A DNA stretch of 64,000 nucleotides from Buttiauxella noackiae ATCC 51607 (GTDB taxonomy: Bacteria; Pseudomonadota; Gammaproteobacteria; Enterobacterales; Enterobacteriaceae): positions 186,001-250,000 of the forward strand of contig NZ_LXEO01000008.1 of assembly GCF_001654865.1 (NCBI RefSeq), given 5' to 3'. Within the stretch, counting starts at the first letter, position 1; the number at the start of each line of letters is the position of its first letter. The translations under genes were made by a program, and so were the position numbers. The notes under the pieces were generated by a model, which did no database searches, was not told the DNA's origin, and saw only the letters and a list, made by a program, of their open reading frames with translations. Shown here piece after piece: positions 1-9,858 of this stretch.

Positions 1-488
1 ATCAGTCCGTCGAAATTCAGAGCGTGATTCTGCGCGTCGTAGTAATCATATTCGCACACTTCCAGACCGGCGGAGTTAAATACACTTTTGTGGTTCGGCC
101 AGCTAGGGTTGCTTACCCATACACGTTGGGTGTTAGTGTTTTTAGCGAGGAAATCAGCAGCAACGCGCAGTGCACCAGTACCGCCAGGAGTCTGTGCTGT
201 GCGAGCGCGCTTGTTTGCACTAAGAGCGTTATCTTTCCCGAACAGCAATTCCTGTGTGCAACGGCCAAACTCTGGAATACCGTCGATGCCGAGGTAGTTT
301 TTGGTGTTCTCATTTTCCAGCAGATAAAGTTCCGCTTTTTTTACACAGGTCAAAACCGGAGTTTTACCCGTTTCATCCTTATAAACACCAATACCGAGGT
401 TAATTTTAGTCGGACGGTCATCGGCGCGAAACAGATCGGCCAAACCAAGAATTGGATCAGCAGGAGCAGCGGTAATGTTCTCAAACAT
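1..488 (-). CDS. aspC: Aspartate aminotransferase, partial (C-terminus outside window)
   Basis: PLP-dependent enzyme that interconverts aspartate and 2-oxoglutarate with oxaloacetate and glutamate in the cytosol. The first 162 codons are present; the E. coli protein has 396 residues, so the PLP-binding lysine lies outside the window. The N-terminus ([16 protein letters not shown]) and the stretch [20 protein letters not shown] match AspC closely, and the start at 488 follows from that alignment. It lies downstream of ompF on the same strand, behind the ompF terminator, as in E. coli. Identity is essentially certain; the truncation is only the window edge. Confidence 0.97.
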   Translation of the reverse strand, partial: MFENITAAPADPILGLADLFRADDRPTKINLGIGVYKDETGKTPVLTCVKKAELYLLENENTKNYLGIDGIPEFGRCTQELLFGKDNALSANKRARTAQTPGGTGALRVAADFLAKNTNTQRVWVSNPSWPNHKSVFNSAGLEVCEYDYYDAQNHALNFDGL

Positions 489-616
489 GACGGGTTTCCA
501 TTGTGATATCGAGGGAGTAACGCTCTCAGGTTAACTGCTGTTTTAGCAAATGCCAACCGTTTGCAACAAAAAGAAACAGCTCCCGTCACAAGTTAATTTT
601 TTCAGCTTTTCAGGCA

Positions 617-646
617 TAAAAAAACAGGGCCGAAGCCCTGTTTTTA
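617..646 (-). terminator. Rho-independent terminator of ompF
   Basis: A GC-rich hairpin (AACAGGGC, CGAA loop, GCCCTGTT) sits about 30 bp past the ompF stop. On the minus strand it is followed by a run of T, so it ends ompF transcription before aspC. Confidence 0.85.
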
Positions 647-676
647 AACCATCCTTGCAACTAAGTTGCTGGATAA

Positions 677-1777
677 TTAGAACTGGTAAACGATACCAAC
701 AGCTGCCTGGTCGTCTGTAGCCAGACCGGTCGCTTTAGCGTAATCGTTGTCATCCAGCAGGTTGAACTTATACGCTGCGTATACGTTCATGTTTTTGTTG
801 AAGTAGTACCAAGTACCCACTTCTACGTATTTGGTCAGGTCAGCATCGCCGCCGCTGAAGCCAGCGCGTGATTCCAGATCTTTACCTTTGGACTGTACAT
901 AGCCAACAGATGGGCGCAGACCGAAGTCAAATTGGTACTGAACAACCGCTTCCAGGTTCTGAGTTTTGTTAGCGAAGAAAGCAGCATCAGTATCGTTAAT
1001 ACGGCTTTCTGGCGTCATATTGTACGTCTGGGAATACATAACTGCTGCGTACAGGTTGTTTGCATCATACTTAGCAGAAGTTGCCCATGCTTCAGCTTTG
1101 TCACCAGTGCCGTTAGCTTTCTGATCAACGGTACGGTTAGAGTTCGCATAACCAGCAGACAGGCCGAAACCTTCGCCCAGGTCATAAGATACAGAGGTGC
1201 TAACGCCGTCGCCGTTCTGTTTGAACACGCTACGGGTAGAGGATTCGTTTTTACCCTGGTACTGTACTGCGAATGCCAGGCCGTCAACCAGACCGAAGAA
1301 ATCAGAGTTACGGTAAGTAGCAACACCGTTAGTACGACCAGTCATGAAGTTGTCGGTGTAGTTCCAGCCGTCACCACCCCACTCAACCAGCATATCTGTC
1401 GCAGATTCTACGTCGTAGATTGCGCCGTAGTTACGACCGTAGTCGAAGGAACCTGCATCACCCATTTTCAGACCAGCGAATGCCAGACGGGTTTTAGTAC
1501 CCTGGGCGCCTTCCGCATTAGAGGCGTCCATGTTGTATTCCCACTGACCATAGCCGGTCAGTTGGTCATTGATCTGAGTTTCGCCCTTGAAGCCGATACG
1601 AGCGTAAGTGGTGTCTTCGTTGCTGGTGTTACCGTTAGTAGTCCAGACGTGTTCACCAACAGCTTTACCGTAGAAGTCCAGTTTGTTGCCGTTTTTGTTA
1701 TAGATTTCTGCAGCGTTAGCTGCACCGGCTACCAGCAGAGCAGGGATAACCACTGCCAGAATATTGCGCTTCATCAT
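677..1777 (-). CDS. ompF: Outer membrane porin OmpF
   Basis: General diffusion porin forming a trimeric 16-strand beta barrel in the outer membrane, letting small hydrophilic solutes through. The 366-residue precursor begins [18 protein letters not shown] with a signal peptide cleaved after ANA (about residue 22), giving mature [11 protein letters not shown]. The family signatures [23 protein letters not shown] and YGRNYG are present, and it ends YQF with the C-terminal Phe needed for BAM insertion. OmpF rather than OmpC is supported by position between aspC and asnS and by the OmpR/MicF-type leader. Surface loops differ from E. coli, as expected for phage- and colicin-exposed segments. Two ATGs in tandem can start it; 1777 is kept as in E. 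coli. Confidence 0.95.
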   Translation of the reverse strand: MMKRNILAVVIPALLVAGAANAAEIYNKNGNKLDFYGKAVGEHVWTTNGNTSNEDTTYARIGFKGETQINDQLTGYGQWEYNMDASNAEGAQGTKTRLAFAGLKMGDAGSFDYGRNYGAIYDVESATDMLVEWGGDGWNYTDNFMTGRTNGVATYRNSDFFGLVDGLAFAVQYQGKNESSTRSVFKQNGDGVSTSVSYDLGEGFGLSAGYANSNRTVDQKANGTGDKAEAWATSAKYDANNLYAAVMYSQTYNMTPESRINDTDAAFFANKTQNLEAVVQYQFDFGLRPSVGYVQSKGKDLESRAGFSGGDADLTKYVEVGTWYYFNKNMNVYAAYKFNLLDDNDYAKATGLATDDQAAVGIVYQF

Positions 1778-1985
1778 TATTTATTACCCTCATTGGTTTT
1801 TTTGTGACACCTGCCACTGCCGTCAATAATTCTGTACGGAACTATTGATGAGAGTTTGGTGTCTTTCTGTATCTGTCAGGCATCTTTCCATCCATGAAAC
1901 CGTTTCGCTAGCCTGAAAGTGCTACAAACATCGAGAGTTAGTTACAAGAAGAAAGTATGTGTAACTAAATGTGTATTTTATTGAA
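1778..1985 (-). promoter_or_regulatory. ompF promoter, OmpR sites and MicF-target leader
   Basis: Read on the minus strand, this stretch matches the E. coli ompF control region almost base for base. It contains GTTACACATAC and TTGTAACTAAC-type OmpR boxes (about 1937-1981), TTGTAGCACTTTCAGG (about 1912-1927), the weak -35/-10 around TAGCGAAAC and GGAAAGATGCC (about 1881-1910), and a leader of roughly 100 nt ending GAGGGTAATAAATA before the start codon. In E. coli the ribosome-site end of this leader pairs with the sRNA MicF. Site boundaries are inferred by similarity. Confidence 0.8.
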
Positions 1986-2332
1986 CTTTGTGAACTATCT
2001 CAAACTTCCTGACCGCTTCGTTTAAAAAACCACCTTTCTAATCCTATATATATGAATTACTTATGTTTAATTTGCATAACAGCAAATCTTCTTAATTTTT
2101 TGCTTACATTTGTACAATCTTTGAGTGATTTTTAGATGTCCAGACATCTGAGTGAAATTTATCCGAATGTGCTAAGTCAACTAACCGAAGCAGGAAGCAA
2201 GCGGAAATAGGGGGTGTTTTGTGATTGTTTATTTCGCGGACACAATTCGTAACTGGGGAGTTGCAGGATGGGGTTGAAATTGACGTTTGTTTAACTTTCG
2301 TTGAAGAAAAAAGACGTTTATACGGCAGACAG
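1986..2332. other. Gene-free AT-rich stretch upstream of ompF
   Basis: No credible ORF. The AT-rich tract around 2010-2110 is where E. coli has the distal OmpR (F4) and IHF sites of ompF, but no individual site can be called confidently here. Confidence 0.4.
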
Positions 2333-2357
2333 AAAAAAGGCCAGCAACGCTGGCCTT
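2333..2357 (-). terminator. Rho-independent terminator of asnS
   Basis: The stem AAGGCCAGC / GCTGGCCTT lies 15 bp past the asnS stop and is followed on the minus strand by six T. Confidence 0.85.
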
Positions 2358-2371
2358 AGAAAAATGACTGC

Positions 2372-3772
2372 TTAGAAGTTCGCATTACGTGGTGTACGTG
2401 GGAATGGAATCACGTCACGAACGTTCTGAACACCAGTTACATAGGCAATCAGACGCTCAAAACCAAGACCGAAGCCAGAATGCGGAACGGTACCGTAACG
2501 ACGCAGGTCGCGGTACCACCAGTAGTCTTCTTTATTCAGCCCCATCTCCGCCATACGCGCATCCAGCACATCCAGACGCTCTTCACGCTGAGAACCACCA
2601 ATGATCTCACCGATGCCTGGAGCTAACACGTCCATCGCTGCAACGGTCTTACCGTCTTCGTTAAGGCGCATATAGAACGCTTTAATATCTTTCGGATAGT
2701 TCTTCACAACAACCGGTGCTTTGAAGTGTTGCTCAGCAAGGTAACGTTCATGTTCGGAAGAGAGGTCAACGCCCCAATAAACTGGGTTTTCGAATTTCTG
2801 GCCACAATTCTCGAGAATTGTAACAGCGTCGGTGTAATCAACCTGTGCAAAATCGGCGTTGATGAAACGCTGTAAACGTTCCACTGCATCTTTATCCACG
2901 CGCTCTGCGAAGAACTCCATGTCATCCATGCGCTCATCAAGCACCGCTTTGAAGACATATTTCAGCATGGCTTCTGCGAGACCCGCTACGTCGTCAAGAT
3001 TTGCGAAAGCGACTTCAGGCTCCAGCATCCAGAACTCAGCCAGGTGACGGCTGGTGTTGGAGTTTTCAGCACGGAAGGTTGGGCCGAAGGTATAAACCTT
3101 AGAAAGAGCACACGCATAGGTTTCGCCGTTCAACTGACCAGATACGGTCAGGAATGCTTCTTTACCAAAGAAGTCTTTATCGAAATCGACTTTGCCAGCG
3201 TCGGTACGTGGTAGGTTTTCCATATCCAGCGTTGAAACGCGGAACATTTCGCCCGCACCTTCGGTGTCTGAGGCTGTAATCAATGGCGTAGAAACCCAGA
3301 AATAACCTTGCTCATGGAAGAAACGGTGTAGCGCCTGAGCCAGAGTATGACGAACGCGTGCAACAGCACCAATCATGTTGGTGCGCGGGCGCAGGTGAGC
3401 AACTTCACGCAGATACTCAATACTGTGGCGTTTAGCTGCCATCGGGTATGTATCAGGATCGTCAACCCAACCGGTCACTTCAACTTCAGTTGCCTGGATT
3501 TCAAAGCTCTGGCCCTGACCGAGAGACTCAACAACTTTACCGGTTACAACAACGGAGCAACCCGTTGTCAGGCGCAGTACGTCATCATTGTAATTAGGCA
3601 GAGAATTATTAATGACGGCCTGTACAGGAGAGAAGCAGGAACCGTCATAGACGGCGAGGAAGGAGATACCAGCTTTTGAATCTCTACGAGTACGCACCCA
3701 TCCGCGCACGGTGACTTCTTGGTCAACGGCTACACGGCCCTGGAGTACGTCGGCTACAGGCACAACGCTCAT
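2372..3772 (-). CDS. asnS: Asparagine--tRNA ligase
   Basis: Class IIb aminoacyl-tRNA synthetase that charges tRNA-Asn in the cytosol. The 466 residues equal the E. coli length. An N-terminal OB-fold anticodon-binding domain (about 10-105) carries [14 protein letters not shown]. The class II catalytic core follows: [21 protein letters not shown] is motif 2 and [15 protein letters not shown] near the C-terminus is motif 3. The start at 3772 agrees with the E. coli N-terminus [13 protein letters not shown]. It is a single-gene unit with its own terminator, between ompF and pncB as in E. coli. Confidence 0.97.
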   Translation of the reverse strand: MSVVPVADVLQGRVAVDQEVTVRGWVRTRRDSKAGISFLAVYDGSCFSPVQAVINNSLPNYNDDVLRLTTGCSVVVTGKVVESLGQGQSFEIQATEVEVTGWVDDPDTYPMAAKRHSIEYLREVAHLRPRTNMIGAVARVRHTLAQALHRFFHEQGYFWVSTPLITASDTEGAGEMFRVSTLDMENLPRTDAGKVDFDKDFFGKEAFLTVSGQLNGETYACALSKVYTFGPTFRAENSNTSRHLAEFWMLEPEVAFANLDDVAGLAEAMLKYVFKAVLDERMDDMEFFAERVDKDAVERLQRFINADFAQVDYTDAVTILENCGQKFENPVYWGVDLSSEHERYLAEQHFKAPVVVKNYPKDIKAFYMRLNEDGKTVAAMDVLAPGIGEIIGGSQREERLDVLDARMAEMGLNKEDYWWYRDLRRYGTVPHSGFGLGFERLIAYVTGVQNVRDVIPFPRTPRNANF

Positions 3773-3874
3773 ATTTTTCTCTCTATTAAATGGTCAATGA
3801 CAAAAATAAATTACCCACAACGGGGGGTTATCTATGTTACCTGTCGCGAGCCGACTGACAAGCAGAAAAATCAA

Positions 3875-4001
3875 TATACCCTTAATCTTTCAAGTTGCAG
3901 GTGCGTTAGCTGCTCTCGCTCACCTCAGTCACTTACTAATGTAAGCACCTGGGGATTTTTTCGTTTGCCGCCTTCCCACAGCTCGAAATCTTTTGGGTAT
4001 A
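3875..4001. repeat. ERIC element, full length (127 bp)
   Basis: An imperfect palindrome bounded by TATACCCTTAATCTTTCAAG and TTTTGGGTATA. Its core, CGCTCACCTCAGTCACTTAC then ATGTAAGCACCTGGGGATT, corresponds to the ERIC2 and ERIC1R primer sequences. It lies between asnS and pncB. 127 bp is the standard length of this enterobacterial intergenic repeat. Confidence 0.9.
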
Positions 4002-4029
4002 TCAGATGAAGAAATACAATAAAGAAAGG

Positions 4030-4066
4030 AACCCATAAACAAGTTGAATATCGTTTATGGGTTTTA
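4030..4066 (-). terminator. Hairpin terminator downstream of pncB
   Basis: A perfect 10-bp stem (ACCCATAAAC at 4031-4040, GTTTATGGGT at 4053-4062) sits just past the pncB stop. On the minus strand it is followed by TCCTTTCTTT, a mediocre U tract, so the efficiency is uncertain. Confidence 0.6.
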
Positions 4067-4072
4067 TCAGGA

Positions 4073-5275
4073 CTAACTGGCTTTTTTAACTTGCGGCAAA
4101 TCGAAGGCTTTACGCAGCGCGCGAACGAATGCTTTATCGTGGCAAATGGTTTTACCCGGGCTATCCGAAAGTTTAGCCACTGGCTTGCCATTACACTCCA
4201 CCAGCTTGATAACAATATTAAGCGGCTTCACCTGTGGAATATCGCAGGTCAGGCGCGTACCGATACCAAAACTTAAATTGATGCGCGCAGCGAAGTGGCG
4301 ATACAACTCAATAGCTTTTGGTAAATCCAAATTATCAGAGAACACCAGCACTTTGGTTTTAGGATCGATACCCAGTTTTTGATAATGGGCGATAGCTTTT
4401 TCACCCCATTCGACCGGATCCCCTGAGTCGTGACGCAATCCCTGGTACAGGCTGGCAAACGAGAGGTCAAAGTCGCGTAAGAAGGCATCCATGGTGATGC
4501 AATCGGTTAATGCGATACCGAGTTTGTCAGGGTATTCGTCAAGCCATGCCTGAAGTGCTGCACGTTGGCTGTTGGCCAGTGTCGGGCTGATTTGCTGATG
4601 TGCCTGGAACCATTCATGTGCCTGAGTCCCCATTGGGGTCAAATCCAGGCGGTGAGCCAGATCGTAATTGCTGGTGCCCACAAACCACGTTTCTTGTTGC
4701 AGACGGCTGACGATAGCCTCTTGCACTTCACGCGAAAAGCGGCGGCGCGTACCAAAATCCATCAGACGGAATGAGGAAAGGTCGATATCTGCTGTCAGTT
4801 CTTTGAATTGAAGCAGTTTACTTTCCAGGCTCTCCAGCGCCATTTGCGGTGTTACGCCTGGTGAGCGGTGCTGATGCACCACTTCACTGATCACGGCCAA
4901 CAAGGGGACTTCCCACATAATCACTTCCAGCCACGAGCCGGTCAGACGAATGTCTAAATGGCCGTTGTTATTGCTGATGTGCACAGTCGTGGGGTCGTAG
5001 CGGAAGGTGCGCAGCCACGAGAGATAATCTGCTTTAAAGAACGGCAGACTTTCCAGGAAGGTGAACTCCTCATCGCTAAGCGCGAGGTGCTGCATTAAAT
5101 CAACCTGTTCACGGATGTCATCTGCATAAATGCCCAGCAGATCGTCACCGCGGCAACGGAACTCGGCCGCGACGCTCACATCGTGATAACGGTGGAAAAC
5201 AGCCTGCTGCATATGAAGCTTATAGGCGTCAGTATCCAGAAGCGTTTGCAAAATCGGGGAAGCGTGTCGTGTCAT
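4073..5275 (-). CDS. pncB: Nicotinate phosphoribosyltransferase
   Basis: Salvages nicotinate for NAD synthesis: nicotinate + PRPP (+ ATP) gives nicotinate mononucleotide. With the start at 5275 ([20 protein letters not shown]) the protein has 400 residues, the E. coli length. Key stretches include [13 protein letters not shown] and GTQAHEWF, whose His220 aligns with the autophosphorylated histidine, and the PRPP-site strand VFSDNLD. An ATG at 5290 is in frame but directly abuts the GAGAGG ribosome site, so 5275 is preferred although its spacing is slightly long. pncB and pepN are divergent, as in E. coli. Confidence 0.95.
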   Translation of the reverse strand: MTRHASPILQTLLDTDAYKLHMQQAVFHRYHDVSVAAEFRCRGDDLLGIYADDIREQVDLMQHLALSDEEFTFLESLPFFKADYLSWLRTFRYDPTTVHISNNNGHLDIRLTGSWLEVIMWEVPLLAVISEVVHQHRSPGVTPQMALESLESKLLQFKELTADIDLSSFRLMDFGTRRRFSREVQEAIVSRLQQETWFVGTSNYDLAHRLDLTPMGTQAHEWFQAHQQISPTLANSQRAALQAWLDEYPDKLGIALTDCITMDAFLRDFDLSFASLYQGLRHDSGDPVEWGEKAIAHYQKLGIDPKTKVLVFSDNLDLPKAIELYRHFAARINLSFGIGTRLTCDIPQVKPLNIVIKLVECNGKPVAKLSDSPGKTICHDKAFVRALRKAFDLPQVKKAS

Positions 5276-5380
5276 GGCGCGTTGCAGCATCCTCTCACAG
5301 GAGCGTTTCCATCAAGGGCTAAGCAGATAAAAGACGCAGGAGTATACCCTGATTATCTGTTTATTAAACCCGGATCACAA

Positions 5381-5450
5381 TATAACCGTCATTCTTCGAG
5401 CTGTGGGGGGTTGGCTGCACCTACCCACCACTCGAATTATTTAGGTTATA
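5381..5450. repeat. Internally deleted ERIC element (70 bp)
   Basis: This keeps both ERIC ends (TATAACCGTCATTCTTCGAG and CTCGAATTATTTAGGTTATA) but only GTTGGCTGCACCTACC of the interior, so about 57 bp of the 127-bp consensus are missing. It lies in the divergent pncB-pepN region, where the promoters of both genes must also sit; apart from it the 5276-5612 gap holds nothing recognisable. Confidence 0.75.
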
Positions 5451-5612
5451 ACGAACATTTCGTGATGGTCGATGGCAATTCGTGCCGCATGTTATAAAAA
5501 TGTAGCAATTCATGTGAAAAGCCCAGAAAAGATGAAGATTCTGCGTGGCAACATTAGGGCAACAGGAATAGACTGAACTTCGCAAACTTACCGATGATGT
5601 ATAAGGTTTTTT

Positions 5613-8225
5613 ATGACACAACAGCCACAAGCCAAATACCGCCACGACTACCGCGCGCCGGATTACACGATTACCGATATCGATTTGACCTTTGACCTTG
5701 ATGCCACAAAAACCCTGGTCACTGCTATTAGCCAGATTACCCGCCAGGGCGCCGCTGGTGCGCCGTTGCGTCTTGATGGTGAAGATCTGACGCTTGTTTC
5801 AATTGATGTGAACGGTGCCGCCTGGGAGCATTACCGTCAGGAAGAGGGCGCGTTGATCATTGAAGCGCTGCCAGAAGCCTTTACGCTGACCATCGTTAAC
5901 GAAATCAGCCCGGCAACCAATACCGCGCTTGAAGGGCTTTATCTTTCAGGCGATGCGCTTTGCACTCAGTGTGAAGCCGAAGGTTTCCGCCACATTACCT
6001 GGTATCTCGACCGACCAGACGTTCTGGCGCGCTTCACCACCAAAATCATTGCTGATAAATCCAAATATCCTTTCCTTTTATCTAACGGCAACCGCATTGC
6101 CGAAGGCGAACTGGATAACGGCCGCCATTGGGTACAATGGCAGGATCCATTCCCGAAACCATGCTACCTGTTTGCTTTGGTGGCAGGTGATTTCGATGTC
6201 CTGCGTGATACCTTCAAAACGCGTTCAGGCCGTGATGTAGCACTGGAACTGTTTGTTGATCGCGGTAATCTTGACCGCGCAAGCTGGGCGATGACCTCTC
6301 TGAAAGCGTCCATGGCATGGGATGAAACTCGTTTTGGCCTTGAGTACGACCTCGACATCTACATGATTGTCGCCGTGGACTTCTTCAATATGGGCGCGAT
6401 GGAGAATAAAGGCCTTAATGTCTTTAACTCCAAATATGTGCTGGCACGAGCCGAAACGGCGACGGATAAAGACTACCTCGATATCGAGCGCGTGATTGGC
6501 CACGAATATTTCCATAACTGGACCGGCAACCGCGTCACTTGCCGCGACTGGTTCCAGTTAAGCCTGAAAGAAGGGCTGACTGTTTTCCGCGATCAAGAAT
6601 TTAGTTCTGACCTCGGTTCACGCGCGGTAAACCGTATTCAAAACGTGCGTACCATGCGTGCCGCACAGTTTGCTGAAGACGCAAGCCCGATGGCGCACCC
6701 GATTCGCCCGGATAAAGTTATCGAAATGAACAACTTCTACACCCTGACGGTGTACGAGAAGGGTTCAGAAGTTATCCGTATGCTGCACACCTTGCTGGGT
6801 GAAGAGAATTTCCAGAAAGGGATGCAACTTTACTTTGAGCGTCATGACGGCAGCGCGGCAACCTGTGATGATTTCGTGCAGGCGATGGAAGATGCATCAA
6901 ACGTTGACCTGTCTCATTTCCGCCGCTGGTACAGCCAGGCGGGTACGCCAGTGGTGACCGTGCATGATGACTATGACCCGGAAAACGAGCTGTATACACT
7001 GACCATCAGCCAAACCACGCCGCCAACTGCTGAGCAGCAGGAAAAACATCCGTTACATATACCGTTCGACATCGAACTGTATGACAACGAAGGCAAAGTG
7101 ATCCCGCTGCAGAAAAATGGTCACCCGATTCACCACGTGCTGAATGTGACCCAGGCAGAGCAGACATTTGTCTTTGATAAGGTCTATTTCCAACCGGTTC
7201 CGTCTCTGCTGCGTGAGTTCTCAGCACCAGTGAAACTGGAATACAAATGGAGCGACCAGCAACTGACGTTCCTTATGCGCCATGCGCGTAATGATTTTTC
7301 CCGCTGGGATGCTGCACAAAGCTTGCTGGCAACTTACATCAAGCTGAACGTCAACCGCAGTCAGCAGGGGCAGCCGTTGTCGCTGCCACTGCATGTTGCT
7401 GATGCGTTCCGCGCCATTTTGCTGGATGAGAAAATCGACCCGGCTCTGGCCGCAGAAATTCTGACGCTGCCTTCACAGAATGAAATTGCCGAGCTGTTCC
7501 AGAAAATCGATCCTCAGGCGATTGCCGCAGTGCATGAAGCGTTAACCCGCACGCTGGCAAAAGAACTGGCGGATGAATTCCTGGCAGTTTACAACGCCAA
7601 CAAACTCGATGCTTATCGCGTTGAACATGCGGATATCGGCAAGCGTGCGCTGCGTAATACTTGCCTGCGTTACCTGGCCTTTGGCGAGCAACAGCTTGCT
7701 GAGCAACTGGTGCGTAGGCAGTTCGAAGGTGCTGATAATATGACGGACTCTATTGCCGCTTTATCTGCATCTGTTGCTGCGCAATTGCCGTGCCGTGCAG
7801 AACTGCTTGCCGCATTTGATGAGAAATGGCATCAGGACGGTCTGGTGATGGATAAATGGTTTATCTTGCAGGCCACCAGCCCGGCAGCAGATACATTAAG
7901 CAAAGTACGTGAGTTGTTGAACCATCGTTCGTTTAGCATGGGCAACCCGAACCGTGTACGTTCCCTGATTGGCGCGTTTGCTGCAGGTAACCCGGCTACG
8001 TTCCACGCACTTAATGGTAGCGGCTATCAGTTTATGGTGGAAATGCTCAGCGAATTGAACCACCGTAACCCGCAGGTTGCGTCACGCCTGATTGAGCCAT
8101 TGATTCGTCTGAAACGATACGATGCAAAACGTCAGGAAATGATGCGTGCGGCGCTGGAACAGCTGAAAGGGCTGGAGAATTTGTCTGGCGATCTGTTCGA
8201 GAAGATTTCTAAAGCATTAGCGTAA
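5613..8225 (+). CDS. pepN: Aminopeptidase N
   Basis: Cytosolic M1-family zinc metallopeptidase, the main aminopeptidase that recycles peptides in the last steps of ATP-dependent proteolysis. The 870 residues match the family length. The exopeptidase motif GAMEN is at 261-265. The zinc site HEYFH is at 297-301 (His297, Glu298, His301), with the third ligand Glu320 in LSLKEGLTVFRD. The C-terminal half is the helical M1 domain. The start at 5613 is preceded by AAGG and matches MTQQPQAKYRHDYRAPDY of E. coli. It is transcribed alone, divergently from pncB. Confidence 0.97.
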   Translation: MTQQPQAKYRHDYRAPDYTITDIDLTFDLDATKTLVTAISQITRQGAAGAPLRLDGEDLTLVSIDVNGAAWEHYRQEEGALIIEALPEAFTLTIVNEISPATNTALEGLYLSGDALCTQCEAEGFRHITWYLDRPDVLARFTTKIIADKSKYPFLLSNGNRIAEGELDNGRHWVQWQDPFPKPCYLFALVAGDFDVLRDTFKTRSGRDVALELFVDRGNLDRASWAMTSLKASMAWDETRFGLEYDLDIYMIVAVDFFNMGAMENKGLNVFNSKYVLARAETATDKDYLDIERVIGHEYFHNWTGNRVTCRDWFQLSLKEGLTVFRDQEFSSDLGSRAVNRIQNVRTMRAAQFAEDASPMAHPIRPDKVIEMNNFYTLTVYEKGSEVIRMLHTLLGEENFQKGMQLYFERHDGSAATCDDFVQAMEDASNVDLSHFRRWYSQAGTPVVTVHDDYDPENELYTLTISQTTPPTAEQQEKHPLHIPFDIELYDNEGKVIPLQKNGHPIHHVLNVTQAEQTFVFDKVYFQPVPSLLREFSAPVKLEYKWSDQQLTFLMRHARNDFSRWDAAQSLLATYIKLNVNRSQQGQPLSLPLHVADAFRAILLDEKIDPALAAEILTLPSQNEIAELFQKIDPQAIAAVHEALTRTLAKELADEFLAVYNANKLDAYRVEHADIGKRALRNTCLRYLAFGEQQLAEQLVRRQFEGADNMTDSIAALSASVAAQLPCRAELLAAFDEKWHQDGLVMDKWFILQATSPAADTLSKVRELLNHRSFSMGNPNRVRSLIGAFAAGNPATFHALNGSGYQFMVEMLSELNHRNPQVASRLIEPLIRLKRYDAKRQEMMRAALEQLKGLENLSGDLFEKISKALA

Positions 8226-8230
8226 TGCAA

Positions 8231-8280
8231 ATGCCCTCTATCCTGTTTTCTCTTTATCGGAGTTAACAGGAAGAGGGCAC
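8231..8280. terminator. Inverted repeat between convergent pepN and ssuB
   Basis: Arms TGCCCTCTATCCTGTT and AACAGGAAGAGGGCA pair with two small bulges across an 18-nt loop. There is no strong T tail on either side. Its place between convergent stops suggests a bidirectional terminator. Confidence 0.5.
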
Positions 8281-8286
8281 ACTTTA

Positions 8287-9060
8287 CTAACCGGTGCGCA
8301 CCACGCGTTCCGGTTCTTCTATAACCTGTCGTTTCATCACACGCTCTAATACCTGAGCTTCCAGTTCTGCCAGCCGCACAGACCCGAGCTTACGGGGACG
8401 TGGCAAATCAACCGTCAGATCCAAACCGATCTTTCCTTCTTCAATCAGTAACACTCGATCCGCCATTGCGACGGCTTCGCTGACATCGTGTGTCACCAGC
8501 AATACCGTAAAGCCATGTTCCTGCCACAAAGAGACAATCAACTCCTGCATTTCGATACGCGTCAGGGCATCTAGTGCACCCAACGGTTCATCCAGCAATA
8601 GCAGGCGTGGGCGATGAATGAGCGCCCGAGCCAGCGCCACGCGTTGTTTCTGGCCGCCGGACAGGGCGGCCGGCCATTCGGTCGCGCGATTGGCAAGCCC
8701 AACAGCTTCCAGCGCTTTCATCGCCGATTCTTTCCAGTTTCCTTTCAGCCCCAGGCCAACATTGTTAATCACCGATTTCCACGGCAGCAGGCGAGCATCC
8801 TGGAACATTAACCGTGTTTCATCCTGGCTTTCACGTAGCGGGGCGTTTCCGGCAATCAGCGAGCCACCGTTGGCATTTTCCAACCCTGCCAATAAACGTA
8901 AAAGGGTACTTTTTCCTCCACCGCTGCGCCCAACTACGGCAACAAACTGCCCGGCAGGAATATGTAACTCCAGCTCATCAAGAATCGTTTTATTACCGTA
9001 GCGTTTGGTCACGCTGTTAAGGAGCAGGGGAGTCCCCTGGTTTAAGCGGGCGGTATTCAT
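8287..9060 (-). CDS. ssuB: Aliphatic sulfonate ABC transporter, ATP-binding protein
   Basis: ATPase that powers SsuABC uptake of alkanesulfonates as a sulfur source. 257 residues. Walker [10 protein letters not shown] is at 44-52, followed by the Q-loop FQDAR, the ABC signature LSGGQ, Walker B LLLLDEP and the H-loop VTHD. Last gene of ssuEADCB; its ATG overlaps the ssuC stop in an ATGA, so the two are translationally coupled. In E. coli the operon is activated by Cbl under sulfate limitation; a Cbl site is expected upstream of ssuE but is not resolved here. Confidence 0.95.
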   Translation of the reverse strand: MNTARLNQGTPLLLNSVTKRYGNKTILDELELHIPAGQFVAVVGRSGGGKSTLLRLLAGLENANGGSLIAGNAPLRESQDETRLMFQDARLLPWKSVINNVGLGLKGNWKESAMKALEAVGLANRATEWPAALSGGQKQRVALARALIHRPRLLLLDEPLGALDALTRIEMQELIVSLWQEHGFTVLLVTHDVSEAVAMADRVLLIEEGKIGLDLTVDLPRPRKLGSVRLAELEAQVLERVMKRQVIEEPERVVRTG

Positions 9061-9848
9061 GCGTTCTCCTCCTGCAACTGATACGCCGGATGCCAGCGCA
9101 GCCAGACACGTTCGAGTAATTGCGCGCTGATGTCAGCGAGTTTGCCGAGCAGGGCGTAAAGAATGATGGCGACGACAACGACATCTGTTTGCAGAAACTC
9201 GCGCGCATTCATCGCCAGATAACCTATTCCTGAGTTAGCAGAAATGGTTTCTGCCACGATTAAGGTCAGCCACATCAGGCCGAGTGCAAAACGGATACCG
9301 ACCATAATCGAAGGCAGTGCACCGGGCAGAATCACCTGAGCGAACAGGCTAAAGCCCGACAGCCCATAGCTACGTGCCATCTCCAGCAAACCCTGGTCGA
9401 TATTACGGATGCCGTGCCAGGTATTGATGTAAATCGGGAACAGCGTGCCGAGTGCCACCAGGAAAATCTTCGCCGATTCATCAATACCGAACCACAAAAT
9501 CACCAGCGGGATCAGTGCAAGATGCGGAACGTTGCGCAGCATCTGAATGGAGCTGTCGAGCAGACGCTCTCCCCAGCGAGACAGGCCGCTTATCAACCCA
9601 AGTACTAACCCCAGAGAACCGCCAATACTAAAACCAATCACCGCACGCCATGAGCTGATAGCCAGGTGTTGCCATAATTCACCGCTGGCAGAAAGGTTCC
9701 AGAATGCAATCACCACCCCTTCCGGAGAAGGGAGGATGCGCGATGAGAGCCAGCCTGCGCTAGAAGAAAGTTGCCAGATTGCGATAACCGCAACCGGCAG
9801 AATCCACGGTGCCAGCCTCAGTAACAGTTTGTGCGTTGAAGGGGTCAT
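9057..9848 (-). CDS. ssuC: Aliphatic sulfonate ABC transporter, permease
   Basis: Inner-membrane permease of the sulfonate transporter with about six membrane helices. The ATPase-coupling EAA-type loop is [21 protein letters not shown], and [21 protein letters not shown] is typical of the Ssu/Tau/nitrate permease group. The start at 9848 ([18 protein letters not shown], 263 residues) is chosen because an ideal AAGGAG lies 6 bp upstream and the length equals E. coli SsuC. An in-frame start 45 bp further out would only add a non-homologous tail. It follows ssuD by 10 bp. Confidence 0.95.
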   Translation of the reverse strand: MTPSTHKLLLRLAPWILPVAVIAIWQLSSSAGWLSSRILPSPEGVVIAFWNLSASGELWQHLAISSWRAVIGFSIGGSLGLVLGLISGLSRWGERLLDSSIQMLRNVPHLALIPLVILWFGIDESAKIFLVALGTLFPIYINTWHGIRNIDQGLLEMARSYGLSGFSLFAQVILPGALPSIMVGIRFALGLMWLTLIVAETISANSGIGYLAMNAREFLQTDVVVVAIILYALLGKLADISAQLLERVWLRWHPAYQLQEENA

Positions 9849-9858
9849 TGGCTGCTCC

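Noticed and set aside
932-1807. Long open frame on the plus strand opposite ompF (291 codons)
   Set aside because: It is the antisense shadow of the strongly codon-biased ompF gene; no homology, no ribosome site, and it covers the OmpF signal peptide and leader.
5356-5372. Possible NadR box upstream of pncB (TGTTTATTAAACC)
   Set aside because: The NadR site is TGTTTA-N6-TAAACA; the halves here are directly adjacent and the right half is incomplete, so spacing does not fit.
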